A stretch of DNA of 64,000 nt from Pseudorhodoferax soli. Lineage in GTDB: Bacteria > Pseudomonadota > Gammaproteobacteria > Burkholderiales > Burkholderiaceae_C. The DNA lies in the NCBI RefSeq assembly GCF_003337555.1, contig NZ_QPJK01000004.1, positions 285,320 to 349,319 of the forward strand. The letters run 5' to 3'. The position numbers and the translations under genes were made by a program. This document shows positions 49,807 through 64,000 of this stretch, piece by piece (within the stretch, counting starts at the first letter, position 1; the number at the start of each line of letters is the position of its first letter). The notes beneath the pieces are model-generated. The model saw only the letters and a program-made list of their open reading frames with translations, made no database searches and had not been told where the DNA came from.

Positions 49807-49814
<8 letters not shown>
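49002..49814 (-). CDS. glpQ: Glycerol ABC transporter permease GlpQ
   Basis: The 270-residue MalG-type permease has six membrane helices and the coupling-loop motif EGFMSGIPREIDETAYIDGY before FPRFFMTIFLPLI. The C-terminal part is NYIAKGFAMGRV. It overlaps glpP by 8 bases and the DUF2160 gene by one. This GlpQ is a permease and not the glycerophosphodiester phosphodiesterase of the same name in enterics. Confidence 0.92.
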
Positions 49815-51778
<1,964 letters not shown>

Positions 51779-51779
<1 letters not shown>

Positions 51780-52855
51780 CAGCGCACGCCCTCGCGCCGC
51801 GCCGGTGCGCGCAGCAGTGCGCCCTGCGCATCGAACAGGTAGGCCTGCGCCGGGCTCAGGTGCAGCGTCAGCGCCGTGCCAAGTTCGAAGGCGTGCACAC
51901 CCGTGAGCTGGGCCACCAGTTCACCCACCGGCGTTTCCACGTGCACGAAGGTGTCGGAGCCGGAGATTTCGGCCAACTCGACGCGGCCCGGCAAGGCCAC
52001 ATCGCCCGGCTGCGGCTGCAGGCGCAGCGCGTTGGCGCGCACACCGACCGTCAGCACACCTGCGGGCACGGTCGCGCCCTCCAGCGCCAGCACCGGGCCG
52101 CCCTGCAGCTGCACGCCGCCGGCCGTGGCCGTGCCCGCCACCAGGTTCATCGGCGGGTCGCTGAACGCACGCGCCACGCGCAGCGATTGCGGGCGGTGGA
52201 AGACCTCGGCCGTCGGCCCGTACTGCAACAGTTCGCCGGCATCGAGCACGGCGGTGTAGCCGCCCAGCAGCAGCGCCTCGCCGGGCTCGGTGGTGGCGTA
52301 GATGACGGTGGAGTCGCCGGCCGCGAACAGCGCGCCCAGTTCGTCGCGCAACTCCTCGCGCAGCTTGTAGTCGAGGTTCACGAGCGGCTCGTCCAGCAGC
52401 ATCAGCGGCGCGGCCTTGGCCAGCGCGCGCGCCAACGCCACGCGCTGCTGCTGGCCACCCGACAGCTCGGCCGGGTAGCGGTCCAGGAACATCTCGATGT
52501 GCAGCTTGGCGGCCAGCGCCTGCACGCGCGCGGCGGTGTCGGGCGCGCCGCGCAGCTTGAGCGGCGAGGCGATGTTGCCCCGCACCGTCATCGAGGGATA
52601 GTTGATGAACTGCTGGTAGACCATGGCCACGTTGCGCTCGCGCACGGGCCGGCCCGTCACGTCGGCACCGTCGACCCGCACGGTGCCATGGCTGGGCATG
52701 TCCAGTCCGGCCATGATGCGCATCAGGCTGGTCTTGCCGGCCTGCGTGGCGCCCAGCAGCACGGTCACTGCGCCAGGCTGCGGCGCCAGGCTCATGGCAT
52801 GCAGCCAGGTCTCGGGCCCGACCTTCTTGCTGATCTGCTCCAGCGACAACTGCAT
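51779..52855 (-). CDS. glpS: Glycerol ABC transporter ATP-binding protein GlpS
   Basis: A 358-residue ATPase, the first gene of the operon, with Walker A GATQAGKTSLMRI, signature LSGGQQQRVALARAL and Walker B LMLLDEPLVNLDYK. GATQAGKT is a mild variant of the usual GPSGSGKS. A C-terminal regulatory domain follows. It is divergent from the glpR gene; the 172-base gap carries three TGTTCG half-sites. Confidence 0.9.
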
Positions 52856-52899
52856 GCGGCGCGTCTCCTGTGCAAAGCGTGAAGTAATTCCGCCCTGCG

Positions 52900-52978
52900 T
52901 GTTCGATTTTGAGAATTATTGTTCGCATGCTTTGCGATTTACTCGGTGCAAACCCTCGAGAGCTTTCCTTTTTGTTCG
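52900..52978. promoter_or_regulatory. Candidate GlpR operator region (three TGTTCG half-sites)
   Basis: TGTTCG occurs at 52900-52905, 52920-52925 and 52973-52978, each followed by a T/A-rich base run except the second (GCATGC). The first two are exactly 20 bases apart. Enterobacterial GlpR half-sites are TGTTCG-like. They lie between the divergent glpS and glpR genes in an unusually AT-rich stretch, so autoregulation and repression of glpSTPQVD are likely. No matching CGAACA inverted partner was seen. Confidence 0.65.
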
Positions 52979-53027
52979 CTTTAAAGTGCCCACCGTCCAT
53001 GCCCGCTTGCACGCCTCCACCCCTTCC

Positions 53028-53792
53028 ATGAGTCCGAATCCGCGCCAGATGCTGCTGCTGCAGGCCGTGCAGGCCCAGGGCTCGGCGATGCTGGACGAAC
53101 TGGCCAGCACGCTGGGCGTGACGCTGCAGACCGTGCGCCGCGACGTGCAGCGCCTGGCCGACGAGGGCCTGCTGACGCGCTTCCACGGTGGCGTGCGCGT
53201 GCCCAGTTCCACCACCGAGAACATCGCGCACCAGCAGCGCACGACCCTGCATGCCGAGGGCAAGGCGCGCATCGCCCAGGCCGTGGCGCGCGAGGTGCCC
53301 AACGACTGCTCGCTGATCCTCAACATCGGCACCACCACCGAGGCCATCGCCCAGGCGCTGCTGCGCCACACCGGGCTGCGCGTGATCACCAACAACCTGA
53401 ACGTGGCGCTGACCCTGTCGGCCAATCCGCAGTGCGAGGTGATCGTGGCCGGCGGCGTGCTGCGCGGGCGCGACCGCGGCGTGGTCGGCGAGGCCGCGAT
53501 CGACTTCATCCGCCAGTTCAAGGTCGACATCGCGCTGGTCGGCATCTCAGGCATCGAGGCCGACGGCACGCTGCGCGACTACGACTACCGCGAGGTCAAG
53601 GTCTCGCAGGCCATCATGGCCCACGCCCGCGAGGTCTGGCTGGCCGCCGACCACAGCAAGTTCAACCGACCGGCCATGGTCGAGGTGGCGCGGCTGTCGG
53701 GCATCGACCGGCTGTTCACCGACGCGCCGGTGCCAGAGCCGTTTCCGGCCTTGCTGGACAAGGCACAGGTGCGCTGCCATGTGGCGGGTTGA
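53028..53792 (+). CDS. glpR: DeoR-family glycerol regulon repressor GlpR
   Basis: A 254-residue DeoR-family repressor: an N-terminal helix-turn-helix (LDELASTLGVTLQTVRRDVQRL, about residues 20-42) and a C-terminal sugar-phosphate-sensor domain with NIGTTTEAIAQALLRHTGLRVITNN. Homologues respond to glycerol-3-phosphate. The ATG at MSPNPRQM is chosen. It is divergent from glpS and 360 bases upstream of glpK. Confidence 0.88.
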   Translation: MSPNPRQMLLLQAVQAQGSAMLDELASTLGVTLQTVRRDVQRLADEGLLTRFHGGVRVPSSTTENIAHQQRTTLHAEGKARIAQAVAREVPNDCSLILNIGTTTEAIAQALLRHTGLRVITNNLNVALTLSANPQCEVIVAGGVLRGRDRGVVGEAAIDFIRQFKVDIALVGISGIEADGTLRDYDYREVKVSQAIMAHAREVWLAADHSKFNRPAMVEVARLSGIDRLFTDAPVPEPFPALLDKAQVRCHVAG

Positions 53793-53842
53793 TGCACGCT
53801 TGTGTCGTGAGGCGATTCGTGCGCGGGACCGCGCCGACGGCG

Positions 53843-54068
53843 TACCCTGCTCCGCGAATGTCCCCCGCCCAGGGCCGCAGGCGGCCCGGGGCTCCTCCTT
53901 TATTTCGCTGCGCAGAGCACGCCATCGACGTGGTCTGGCAGTGCCGCGCCGGAACAGCCCGCACGACGCGAGGCTTCCAAGGTCGAGGGCATCGGGTGGC
54001 CTTCGCAGCGAAATAAAGGAGGAGGGACGCGCCCAGCGCGGACCGGGGGACATTCGCGGAGAAGGCTA
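53843..54068. repeat. Large inverted-repeat element between glpR and glpK
   Basis: Two perfectly complementary arm pairs surround a central segment. CTCCGCGAATGTCCCCC (53850-53866) pairs with 54045-54061, and 21 bases at 53892-53912 pair with 54004-54024. The intervening parts of each arm (53867-53891 and 54025-54044) are GC-rich and diverged, and the central loop is about 91 bases. Arms begin near GTACCCTGC/GGTAGCC variants. It has no coding content and no transposase; a MITE-like or REP-like element is likely. Confidence 0.7.
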
Positions 54069-54152
54069 CCCGGTGGCCTCGGCCAGAGCGCAACATAGGC
54101 ACGCGATCGGATGGCACGCGCCGCCCCATGAAGAACTGAACGGAGACCATCG

Positions 54153-55646
<1,494 letters not shown>

Positions 55647-55658
55647 ACTCGCGGGCCG

Positions 55659-56797
55659 ATGCCGCCCGCCAGACCTTCCAGCGCCTTCAGCCCGCGACGC
55701 CGCCAACTGCTGCTCGGTACCAGCGCCAGCCTGGCGCTGGGTGCCTGCAGCCACGCGGTCACCCCCGGCCCCCTCCGCCCCCCCGGCCTGCGCCTGATCG
55801 GCGAGGCCACCCTGCCCCACCGTCTGCGCTTTCGCGAGACCACCGTCGGCGGCCTCTCGGGCCTGGACTACGACCCGGCGCAAGACCTGTGGGTGGCCGT
55901 CAGCGACGACCCGCGCGGTGCGCGCTTCTACACGCTGCGCCTGCCGCTGTCGGCCGAGCGGCTGGGCACCCCAGAGCTACTGGACGTGACGCGCCTGGCC
56001 GCGCCGCCGCAGCCGGATGCCGAGGCCATCCGCTGGCGGCCCGGTGCCGGCACGCTGCTGTGGTCCACCGAGGGCGACGTGCGCCATGGCACGGCACCGT
56101 CCCTGCACGAATCCGCGCGCGACGGCCGGCTGTTGCGCAGCTTCACGCTGCCGCCGCACTTCGCGGTGGACCCTGCGGGCCGGCGCGGCCCACGCCACAA
56201 CCTCGGCCTCGAAGGCCTGGCGCTGACAAGCGACGGCGGCCAGGCCTGGGTGGCGATGGAGAACGCGCTACTGCAGGACGGGCCCGAACCCACCGTGGGC
56301 CAACCCGGCGGACCGTGCCGCTTCACGCTGTTCGACTTGGCCAGCGGCCGCGCACTCGGCCAGCGCGCCTACATCCCCGAGCCCATCCCCCAGGCGCCCC
56401 GGGTGCCCGGCGTGTTCGCAGACAACGGTGTGTCGGAAGTGCTGATGCTGGACGCCGGCCGCATGCTGGTCCTCGAGCGCGCCTACGCCGTGGGCATGGG
56501 CAACACGCTGCGCCTGTTCCGCGTCGATCTGGCCAGCGGCGACGACACGCTGGCCGTCGACACACTCGTGCCGGGGCGCTTCCGGCCGCTGGCCAAGACA
56601 CTGGTGGCCGACCTGTCGGCCTGGCTCGGTTCCGGTCTTTCGCGGCTGGACAATACCGAATCGCTGGCCTGGGGCCCCGTGCTGCCGGCCACCGCCGACC
56701 GGCCCGCGCAGCGCACGCTGGTGCTGCTCAGCGACGACAACTTCAACCCCGGCCAGGTCACGCAGTTCGTGGCCTTCGCCTTGACGGAACCCTTGTG

Positions 56798-56798
<1 letters not shown>
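55659..56798 (+). CDS. Esterase-like phytase-domain protein, Tat-exported lipoprotein candidate
   Basis: A 379-residue protein. The N-terminus carries a twin-arginine motif (SPRRRQLLLG) and then a hydrophobic run ending LALGACSH, a possible lipobox. The rest is a beta-propeller-like phytase-family fold: TVGGLSGLDYDPAQDLWVAVSDDPRGARFY, followed later by LGLEGLALTSDG. It is recognised as the 'esterase-like activity of phytase' family. It is periplasmic or outer-membrane bound; the substrate is unknown. Its stop overlaps the proC start (TGATG). Confidence 0.78.
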
Positions 56799-57625
<827 letters not shown>

Positions 57626-58567
57626 TCAGGCGAAGGTGTAGCCGGCCACGATGCCGGCGAACACCGCGAACCCCAGCCAGTGGTTGAGCCGGAAGGCCTT
57701 GAAGCAGCCTTCGCGCGTGCGGCCCTTGATCAGCGTGGCATGCCACAGCACCTGCGCCGCAGCGGCCACGATGCCGGCGTAGAACAGCCAGCCCGGCACC
57801 AGCGACCGCAGCGCCAGCGTCCAGATCGCCAGGAACAGCGCATAGCTCGCCAGCACGCCCGCCACGTCGAAGCGGCCCAGCGTGATGGCCGAGGTCTTCA
57901 TGCCGATCTTGAGGTCGTCGTCGCGGTCGACCATGGCGTACTCGGTGTCGTAGGCGATCACCCAGAACAGGTTGCCCAGCAGCAGCAGCCAGGCCAACGG
58001 CGGCACGCTGGCCCAGGCAGCGGACAGGCTGAACGCGCCGCCTGTGGCCAACTCCCACGGCGGCCCGCCGCGCACGGCCGAGAACGCCATCGGAATGCCG
58101 AAGCTGAAGGCCACGCCCAGAACGGCCTGCGGCATGGACACGTAGCGCTTGGCGAACGGGTAGATGAGCGTGACGGCCAGCGCCGCGAACGACCAGGCGA
58201 TGGTGGCCAGGTTGGTCGTCAGCACCAGGCCGAAGGCCGCCAGCGCCAGCCCTGCGCCGAACAGCAAGGCCTCGCGCGGCGAGATGCGCCCGCTGGTCAC
58301 GGGCCGCTGGGCGGTGCGCTTGACGTGGCGGTCGAAGTCGCGGTCGGCCACGTCGTTGACGCAGCAACCGGCGCTGCGCATGAGGACGGTGCCCAGCACG
58401 AACACGGCAAGCAGGTGCCAGCCCGGGAATCCGCCCGCTGCGATCCACAGCGCACCCAGCGAGGGCCACAGCAGCAACAGCCAGCCCGCCGGACGGTTCC
58501 AGCGGATCAAGTCCAGGTACAGCGCCAGCCGCCCCGGGCTGGAGGGCGCTGGCAGGGTCGCCGCCAA
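57626..58567 (-). CDS. ubiA: 4-hydroxybenzoate octaprenyltransferase
   Basis: The 313-residue integral membrane prenyltransferase attaches the polyprenyl chain to 4-hydroxybenzoate in ubiquinone synthesis. The first aspartate motif [19 protein letters not shown] and the second [19 protein letters not shown] are present, with about eight membrane helices. The start appears to be TTG at 58565-58567, immediately after the dps stop (TAA then TTG); no ATG gives a better start. It is translationally coupled to dps. Confidence 0.95.
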   Translation of the reverse strand: MAATLPAPSSPGRLALYLDLIRWNRPAGWLLLLWPSLGALWIAAGGFPGWHLLAVFVLGTVLMRSAGCCVNDVADRDFDRHVKRTAQRPVTSGRISPREALLFGAGLALAAFGLVLTTNLATIAWSFAALAVTLIYPFAKRYVSMPQAVLGVAFSFGIPMAFSAVRGGPPWELATGGAFSLSAAWASVPPLAWLLLLGNLFWVIAYDTEYAMVDRDDDLKIGMKTSAITLGRFDVAGVLASYALFLAIWTLALRSLVPGWLFYAGIVAAAAQVLWHATLIKGRTREGCFKAFRLNHWLGFAVFAGIVAGYTFA

Positions 58568-59098
58568 TTACTCCTCGAGCAGCGAGCGCAGCATCCAGGC
58601 GGTCTGCTCGTGCACGGTCAGGCGCTGGGTCAGCAGGTCGGCCGTGGGCTCGTCGCTGGCCTTGTCGGCCACCGGGAACAGCTCGCGCGCGGTGCGCGCC
58701 ACGGCCTCGTGGCCCTTGACCAGGATGCGCACCATCTCGAGCGCCGCCGGCGGCTCGGTCGGCGCGTCGGCCAGGCTGGTCAGCGCGCCGAACTGGGCGT
58801 ACGAGCCCGGTGCCTTGTGGCCCAGCGAGCGGATGCGCTCGGCCACTGGGTCCACCGCGTTCCACAGTTCGGTGTACTGGCCCATGAACATCGCGTGCAG
58901 CGTGTTGAACATGGGGCCGGTCACGTTCCAGTGGAAGTTGTGCGTGGTCAGGTACAGCGTGTAGGTGTCGGCCAGCAGGCGCGACAGGCCCTTGGCGATG
59001 GCCTCGCGGTCCTTGTCGTTGATGCCGATGTTGATCGCCGGCGCGCCGCCGGTGGGCAGTGCGATGAGCTGGGTGGTGCCGGACTTCTTCTTGGCCAT
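58568..59098 (-). CDS. dps: Dps family DNA starvation/stationary phase protection protein
   Basis: A 176-residue ferritin-like protein. The ferroxidase-site region is [19 protein letters not shown], and downstream [15 protein letters not shown] and the C-terminal [15 protein letters not shown] are typical of Dps, a DNA-binding iron-oxidising dodecamer. The lysine-rich N-terminus (MAKKKSG) could bind DNA. AGGAG lies 6 bases before the ATG. It is upstream of ubiA and downstream of oxyR in the same direction, and OxyR commonly regulates dps. Confidence 0.92.
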   Translation of the reverse strand: MAKKKSGTTQLIALPTGGAPAINIGINDKDREAIAKGLSRLLADTYTLYLTTHNFHWNVTGPMFNTLHAMFMGQYTELWNAVDPVAERIRSLGHKAPGSYAQFGALTSLADAPTEPPAALEMVRILVKGHEAVARTARELFPVADKASDEPTADLLTQRLTVHEQTAWMLRSLLEE

Positions 59099-59189
59099 GT
59101 CGTGCTCCTGTTGAGGCAAAGGGTGGTTTTTTAACATGCGGGCGTTTCGCGGCAACCCCCAGTCGGGCTATGCCGGCGATAGCCTTGCG

Positions 59190-60143
59190 TCAGGACAGGC
59201 GCTTGACGCCCGGCAGCTCGCAGGCGTAGATGGCGTTGCGCAGCGCGGCGATGGCCTCGTAACGCGTGAAGCTGCGGCGCCAGGCCAGCACCACGCGGCG
59301 CGTGGGCGGGTCGCCATCGAAGGGCAGGTACTTCACATAGGGCTCGTCGGCGCGCCTGCGCTTGCCCTTGCGCTCCAGCGCCTCGCTGGGCACGCCCAGG
59401 CGCGGCACCAGGGTCACGCCCATGCCCGCCGCCACCATGTGCTTGATGGTCTCCAGCGAGGAGCCCTCGAAGCTGCGGCGGATGCCCTCGGCGTCGCTGG
59501 AAAAACGCGCGAACTCGGGGCAGACCTCCAGCACGTGGTCGCGGAAACAGTGCCCGTTGCCCAGCAGCAGCATGGTCTCGCTCTTGAGCTGGGCCGAGGT
59601 GATGTGGTCTTGCGTGGCCAGCGGGTGGCTGGTGGGCACCACGGCAACGAAGGGCTCGTCGTAAAGCGGCGCGATCGCCAGGCCGGCGTCGGGGAAGGGC
59701 TCGGCCATGATGGCGCAATCGAGTTCGCCCGTGCGCACCGACTCCAGCAGCTTGACCGTGAAGTTCTCCTGAAGCATGAGCGGCATCTGCGGCGTGCGCG
59801 CGATGGCCTGGCGCACCAGGTCGGGCAGCAGGTAGGGCGCGATGGTGTAGATCACGCCGAGCTTGAGCGGGCCGGCCAGCGGGTCCTTGCCGCGCTTGGC
59901 GATCTCCTTGATGTTGGCCGCCTGCTCCAGCACGCTCTGCGCCTGGCGCACGATTTCGTCGCCCAGCGGCGTGACCGTGACCTCGTTGGCGCTGCGTTCG
60001 AACAGCTTGAGGTCCAGCTCCTCCTCGAGCTTCTTGATGGCCACCGACAGCGTGGGCTGCGAGACGAAGCAGGCTTCGGCGGCCTTGCCGAAGTGCTTCT
60101 CGCGGGCAACGGCCACGATGTACTTGAGTTCCGTCAGCGTCAT
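59190..60143 (-). CDS. oxyR: Hydrogen peroxide-inducible activator OxyR
   Basis: A 317-residue LysR-family regulator with the helix-turn-helix REKHFGKAAEACFVSQPTLSVAIKKLE. The redox segment GNGHCFRDHVLEVC holds two cysteines in the spacing of the E. coli OxyR pair (C199 and C208), so it probably senses peroxide by disulfide formation. It lies 22 bases downstream of recG in the same orientation and upstream of dps. Confidence 0.95.
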   Translation of the reverse strand: MTLTELKYIVAVAREKHFGKAAEACFVSQPTLSVAIKKLEEELDLKLFERSANEVTVTPLGDEIVRQAQSVLEQAANIKEIAKRGKDPLAGPLKLGVIYTIAPYLLPDLVRQAIARTPQMPLMLQENFTVKLLESVRTGELDCAIMAEPFPDAGLAIAPLYDEPFVAVVPTSHPLATQDHITSAQLKSETMLLLGNGHCFRDHVLEVCPEFARFSSDAEGIRRSFEGSSLETIKHMVAAGMGVTLVPRLGVPSEALERKGKRRRADEPYVKYLPFDGDPPTRRVVLAWRRSFTRYEAIAALRNAIYACELPGVKRLS

Positions 60144-60164
60144 GCCGCCATTGTCTCCGGCCTG

Positions 60165-62219
60165 CTAGGCCTTGAGAAATTCCGCTTTTCCGCCAAGCCA
60201 TCTGTGCACGTGGCGCTCGGCCAGATCGGGGTGGGCATCGAGCATCTGCGGCGCCAGTTCGCGCGCCCAGGCCAGCAGCGCCGCGTCTTCCTCCAGGTCG
60301 GCGAAGCGCAGCAGCGGCGCGCCGGACTGGCGCTCGCCCAGAAACTCGCCGGGGCCGCGGATCTCCAGGTCGCGCCGCGCGATCTCGAAGCCGTCGGTGG
60401 TCTCGGCCATGGCCTTGAGCCGTGCGCGCGCGGTCTCGCCCAGGCGCGGCGCATCGCCGGTGGCGTACAGCAGCACGCACGCCGAGGCCGCTGCGCCGCG
60501 GCCCACGCGCCCGCGCAGCTGGTGCAGCTGCGACAGGCCGAAGCGCTCGGCATGCTCGATGACCATCAGCGAGGCGTTGGGCACGTCCACGCCGACCTCG
60601 ATCACCGTGGTGCTGACCAGCACGCCCATGAGGCCCTCGGTGAACAGCGCCATGACGGCCTTCTTCTCGGCGGGCGCCATGCGCGCGTGCAGCAGGCCGA
60701 CCAGCACGCCGGGCAGCGCGTCGGACAGCTCGGCGTGCGTGGCCGTGGCGTTGACGAGGTCGACGGCCTCGCTCTCCTCGATCAGCGGGCAGACCCAGTA
60801 GACCTGCCGGCCCTCGCGCAGCTGCTCGCCGATGCGCGCGACCACCTCGTCGCGCCGGCCCTCGTTCACCACGCGCGTGACCACCGGCGTGCGCCCCGGC
60901 GGCAGCTCGTCGATGGTGGAGACGTCCAGGTCGGCGTAGTAGCTCATGGCCAACGTGCGCGGGATGGGCGTCGCGCTCATCATCAGCAGGTGCGGCTCCT
61001 GACCATCGCGCGCCAGCTTGCCGCGCAGGGCCAGGCGCTGCGCCACGCCGAAGCGGTGCTGTTCATCGATGACGGCCAGCGCCAGGCGCTGGAACTGCAC
61101 CTTGTCCTGGATCACGGCATGGGTGCCGACGACCAGCGCGGCCTCGCCGCTGGCGATGCGCGCGAGCACGGCTTCGCGCTCCTTCTTCTTCTGCCCCCCG
61201 CCCAGCCAGGCAATGCCACGGCCGCGCGCGGCCAGCAGCGGCTCCAGCCAGTCGGCGAGCTTGCGGAAATGCTGCTCGGCCAGGATCTCGGTGGGCGCCA
61301 TCAGTGCGCACTGCCAACCGGCGTCCATGCAAACCGCAGCGGCCAGCGCGGCTACCACCGTCTTGCCCGAGCCCACGTCGCCCTGCAGCAGGCGGTGCAT
61401 CGGCTGCGGCTTCGCCAGGTCGGCGGTGATCTCGGCCACCACGCGCTGCTGCGCGCCCGTCAGTGCGAAGGGCAACGCCGCCAGCAGCCCGTCGTGCACG
61501 GCGCCGGCCATGGCTTGCAGTCGCGGCGCACGCAGCTGGTCGCGCTCGCGCTTGGCGGTCAGCTGCGACAGCTGCTGCGCCAGCAGTTCCTCGGCCTTGA
61601 GCCGTTGCCAGGCCGGGTGGCTGCGGTCTTCCAGCGCGGCCAGCGAGACCTCGGGCGTGGGGTGGTGCAGGAAGTCGAGCGCCGTGCGCAGGCTCCAGTG
61701 CGCATGTTGCACCTGCGCCGGCAGCGTCTCCGACAGATCGGCCCGCGCCAGGCCGGCCAGCACCGCCTTGCGCAGGTAGCTCTGCGGCAGGCCGGCCGTG
61801 GTCGGGTAGACCGGCGTCAGCGCGGTGGGCAGCTCGCCGGTGTCGGGCCGGAACTGCGGATGCAGCATCTGCCGCCCGGCGAAGCCGCCGCGCACCTCGC
61901 CGCGCACGCGGATGCGCGCACCAGGCGCCAGCGCCTTCTGGTGCGAAGGGTAGAAGCTGAAGAAGCGCAACAGGCAGCGGTCGGTGCCGTCGTCCACGGT
62001 CACGAGCAGCTGGCGGCGCGGGCCGGGCCGGATCTCGCTGCCGACCACCGTGGCGGCGATCTGCACGACATCGCCATCGTGCGTGTCGGCCAGCGCCGTG
62101 ATGCGGGTCTCGTCCTCGTAGCGCAGCGGCAGGTGCAGCGCCAGGTCGATCGGGCGCCGCAGGCCCAGCTTGCGCAGCGCACGCTGCGCCGGACTCTCGC
62201 GCGATCGGTCGACAGCCAC
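60165..62219 (-). CDS. recG: ATP-dependent DNA helicase RecG
   Basis: The 684-residue RecG reverses stalled forks and branch-migrates Holliday junctions. It has the N-terminal wedge/OB domain, Walker [13 protein letters not shown], the DEQH-type Walker [21 protein letters not shown] (motif III) and [10 protein letters not shown] (motif VI). The GTG at 62217-62219 is taken as start: it is 2 bases past the epimerase stop and homologues begin close by. An alternative TTG lies four codons upstream. No truncation is seen. Confidence 0.94.
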   Translation of the reverse strand: MAVDRSRESPAQRALRKLGLRRPIDLALHLPLRYEDETRITALADTHDGDVVQIAATVVGSEIRPGPRRQLLVTVDDGTDRCLLRFFSFYPSHQKALAPGARIRVRGEVRGGFAGRQMLHPQFRPDTGELPTALTPVYPTTAGLPQSYLRKAVLAGLARADLSETLPAQVQHAHWSLRTALDFLHHPTPEVSLAALEDRSHPAWQRLKAEELLAQQLSQLTAKRERDQLRAPRLQAMAGAVHDGLLAALPFALTGAQQRVVAEITADLAKPQPMHRLLQGDVGSGKTVVAALAAAVCMDAGWQCALMAPTEILAEQHFRKLADWLEPLLAARGRGIAWLGGGQKKKEREAVLARIASGEAALVVGTHAVIQDKVQFQRLALAVIDEQHRFGVAQRLALRGKLARDGQEPHLLMMSATPIPRTLAMSYYADLDVSTIDELPPGRTPVVTRVVNEGRRDEVVARIGEQLREGRQVYWVCPLIEESEAVDLVNATATHAELSDALPGVLVGLLHARMAPAEKKAVMALFTEGLMGVLVSTTVIEVGVDVPNASLMVIEHAERFGLSQLHQLRGRVGRGAAASACVLLYATGDAPRLGETARARLKAMAETTDGFEIARRDLEIRGPGEFLGERQSGAPLLRFADLEEDAALLAWARELAPQMLDAHPDLAERHVHRWLGGKAEFLKA

Positions 62220-62221
62220 GC

Positions 62222-63190
62222 TCAGCAAAGGTCTGCGAGCGCGGCGCCGACGTCCGGGAAACGGAACGCGAAGCCGCTGGCCAGCAGCTGGCGTGGCACC
62301 ACGCGCTGGCCCTCGGTCAGCAGCTCGGCCTGCTCGCCCAGCGCCAGGCGCAGCGGCAAACCCGGCGTGGGCAACCAGCTGGGCCGACCCAGTTGCCGGG
62401 CCGCGGCACGGCTGAACTCGGCCTGGCGCAGTGCGCCGGGCGCGGTGACGTTGTAGACCGGCGTGGCCGGCGGCTGGCCTGCGGCCCGCGCGGCATCCGC
62501 CAGCGTCCAGGTGTGGGCGATGGCGCGCAGCAGGTCGTGCACATGCACCCAGCTGAACCATTGCCGCCCGCCGGCCAGCGGACCGCCCAGCCCCAGGCGG
62601 ACCGGCAGCAGCATCTGCGGCAACGCGCCCTCGCGCCCCAGCACCACGCCGAAGCGCAGCCGCACGACGGCCAGGCCGAACTCTGCGGCACGCAAGGCCG
62701 CCTGCTCCCAGCGCTGGCACAGCTCGGACATGAACATCGGCTGCGGTGGCGCCGTCTCGTCCAGGGCCGCGTCGTTGCCGGCCGGCTGCACGCCGTAGTA
62801 GCCGATGGCCGACGCCGACAGCAGCAGCCAGGGCCTGTGCGGCTGCGCGGCGATCCAGTCGACCAGTTGGCGCGTGAGCCCTTCGCGGCTGGCCAGCAGT
62901 GTGGCGCGGCGCGACGCCGTCCACGGCCAGCCCAGGATGCGCGCACCGGCCAGGTTGACGACCACGTCGCACGGCGCGAGCTGCTGCAAGGTGGCCACGC
63001 AGGCCACGCCGTCGCCGAAGCGGCGCGCCGAGGCCGCCGGGTCGCGCGTCCACACGCTCACGCGGTGCCCGTCCTGCACAAGGGCCCGCACCAGCAGGCG
63101 GCCGATGAAGCCGGTGCCCCCGGTCACCAGCACGTGCTGCGGACCGGAGCCGAAGCGGATGGGAGTGCTGGCAGAGGACATGGAAGGCAT
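62222..63190 (-). CDS. TIGR01777-family NAD-dependent epimerase (DUF1731)
   Basis: A 322-residue short-chain-dehydrogenase-like protein. The nucleotide motif [19 protein letters not shown] is near residue 20, and the C-terminal DUF1731 domain holds the [13 protein letters not shown] tail, with [14 protein letters not shown] between. Homologues are YfcH-like. ATG 63190 is chosen for the upstream GGAGG; ATG 63181 is 3 codons further in. Its stop precedes the recG start by 2 bases. The biochemical role is unknown. Confidence 0.85.
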   Translation of the reverse strand: MPSMSSASTPIRFGSGPQHVLVTGGTGFIGRLLVRALVQDGHRVSVWTRDPAASARRFGDGVACVATLQQLAPCDVVVNLAGARILGWPWTASRRATLLASREGLTRQLVDWIAAQPHRPWLLLSASAIGYYGVQPAGNDAALDETAPPQPMFMSELCQRWEQAALRAAEFGLAVVRLRFGVVLGREGALPQMLLPVRLGLGGPLAGGRQWFSWVHVHDLLRAIAHTWTLADAARAAGQPPATPVYNVTAPGALRQAEFSRAAARQLGRPSWLPTPGLPLRLALGEQAELLTEGQRVVPRQLLASGFAFRFPDVGAALADLC

Positions 63191-63262
63191 TGTGCCCGCC
63201 GCCTCCGGGGCCATGGGAGAATCCCGCCCCTTCTTGGAACGGGCCTGTCCGGCCCTCAAGCC

Positions 63263-64000
63263 ATGCGCTCCTACACCCTGTCCGATTTCGATTTCTCGCT
63301 GCCTCCCGAACTGGTGGCGCAACACCCGGCCTGCGAACGCAGCGCCTCGCGCCTGCTCGATGGCCGCAGTTCCCCCGCCACCGATCGCGTGTTCCGCGAG
63401 CTGCCCGGCCTGCTCCAGGCCGGCGACCTGCTGGTGTTCAACGACACCCAGGTGATCAAGGCCCGACTGTTCGGCGAGAAGCCCAGCGGCGGCAAGCTCG
63501 AACTGCTGGTCGAGCGCGTGCTCGTGGGCAACCAGGTCGTGGCCCACATGAAGGTCAGCAAGAAGCCGCCGGTCGGCACGGTGCTGCACATGGCGGGCGG
63601 CTTCACGGCGCAACTGCTGGGCCGCTGGCCCGAGGACGACGGCCCGCTGTTCCGCCTGGCGTTCACCGGCCCGGCCGGCGAGACGCCGCACGACCTGATG
63701 GCAGCACACGGCCACGTGCCGCTGCCGCCCTACATCACGCACACCGATTCGGCCGAGGACGCCCAGCGCTACCAGACCGTGTTCGCGCGTGCGCCCGGCG
63801 CGGTGGCTGCGCCGACGGCCGCGCTGCACTTCGACGAAGCCGTGCTGGCAGCACTGGACGCCCGGGGCGTGGGGCGCGCCAGCGTCACGCTGCACGTGGG
63901 CGCAGGCACGTTCCAACCCGTCAAGACCGAGGACCTGGACGACCACCGCATGCACAGCGAGTGGTACGCGATCCCGCCCGCCACGCTGGCGGCGCTGGAG
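63263..64000 (+). CDS. queA: tRNA preQ1(34) S-adenosylmethionine ribosyltransferase-isomerase, partial
   Basis: The first 246 codons of QueA, which makes epoxyqueuosine in tRNA anticodons using S-adenosylmethionine. The frame reads [20 protein letters not shown], with [21 protein letters not shown], the conserved [20 protein letters not shown], and [19 protein letters not shown]. It is divergent from the epimerase and runs off the right edge, ending exactly on a codon. The remaining third lies outside the window. Confidence 0.95.
   Translation, partial: MRSYTLSDFDFSLPPELVAQHPACERSASRLLDGRSSPATDRVFRELPGLLQAGDLLVFNDTQVIKARLFGEKPSGGKLELLVERVLVGNQVVAHMKVSKKPPVGTVLHMAGGFTAQLLGRWPEDDGPLFRLAFTGPAGETPHDLMAAHGHVPLPPYITHTDSAEDAQRYQTVFARAPGAVAAPTAALHFDEAVLAALDARGVGRASVTLHVGAGTFQPVKTEDLDDHRMHSEWYAIPPATLAALE

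Noticed and set aside
59136-62456. A 1106-codon plus-strand open frame opposite oxyR and recG
   Set aside because: Shadow of recG, oxyR and the epimerase gene, whose motifs are unambiguous on the minus strand.

Overview
This 64 kb window is a chromosomal segment of a high-GC betaproteobacterium, most likely a member of the Comamonadaceae. The evidence is the box-type benzoate cluster, the Bug-type solute receptor, the glpSTPQV glycerol transporter, the ribosomal block that begins at rplN, and the ubiA-dps-oxyR-recG order. I cannot assign a genus. Coding density is very high, and many neighbouring genes overlap by 1 to 4 bases.

Left third (1-14.6 kb): a complete aerobic benzoyl-CoA 'box' system. 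boxR, boxC, boxB and boxA run on the minus strand. A DUF4863 gene, boxD, a benzoate-CoA ligase, an alpha/beta hydrolase and a five-gene branched-chain-amino-acid-type ABC importer run divergently on the plus strand. TGCA-N6-TGCA sites lie upstream of boxC and, in weaker form, at the boxD promoter. They fit control by BoxR, a helix-turn-helix regulator fused to a shikimate-kinase-like domain. Benzoate would be imported, activated to benzoyl-CoA, epoxidised by BoxAB, opened by BoxC and oxidised by BoxD.

14.6-25.2 kb: an accessory zone. Two gene remnants (a tannase/feruloyl-esterase fragment and a DUF4143 ATPase fragment) are followed by an FAD oxidoreductase, a Bug receptor and a LysR regulator. 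Next comes a Crp-type regulator divergent from a catabolic operon: a BKACE (beta-keto acid cleavage) enzyme, an orphan periplasmic binding protein, a 3-hydroxyacyl-CoA dehydrogenase and a feruloyl-CoA-synthase-like ligase. The substrate is unknown.

25.2-35 kb: a type I secretion system (TolC, HlyD and an ABC exporter with a degenerate peptidase domain) beside its probable cargo. The cargo is a 1363-residue protein with an SdrD-B-type repeat array of exact 378-bp period and EF-hand-like loops. A PEP-CTERM protein follows. About 1.1 kb without convincing genes then leads to an initiator tRNA.

36.1-45.2 kb: the spc and alpha ribosomal operons (rplN to rplQ, with secY and rpoA), read on the minus strand and followed by tRNA-fMet. 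A near-consensus promoter abuts the upstream glpD. A 34-codon remnant of infA sits between secY and rpmJ.

45.2-55.6 kb: a glycerol regulon (glpD, glpV, a DUF2160 membrane protein, glpQ, glpP, glpT, glpS, divergent glpR, and glpK) with three GlpR-like half-sites. A 200-bp inverted-repeat element lies between glpR and glpK. The right end (55.6-64 kb) holds a Tat-type phytase-like esterase, proC, ubiA, dps, oxyR, recG, a TIGR01777-type epimerase and the start of queA, which runs off the window.
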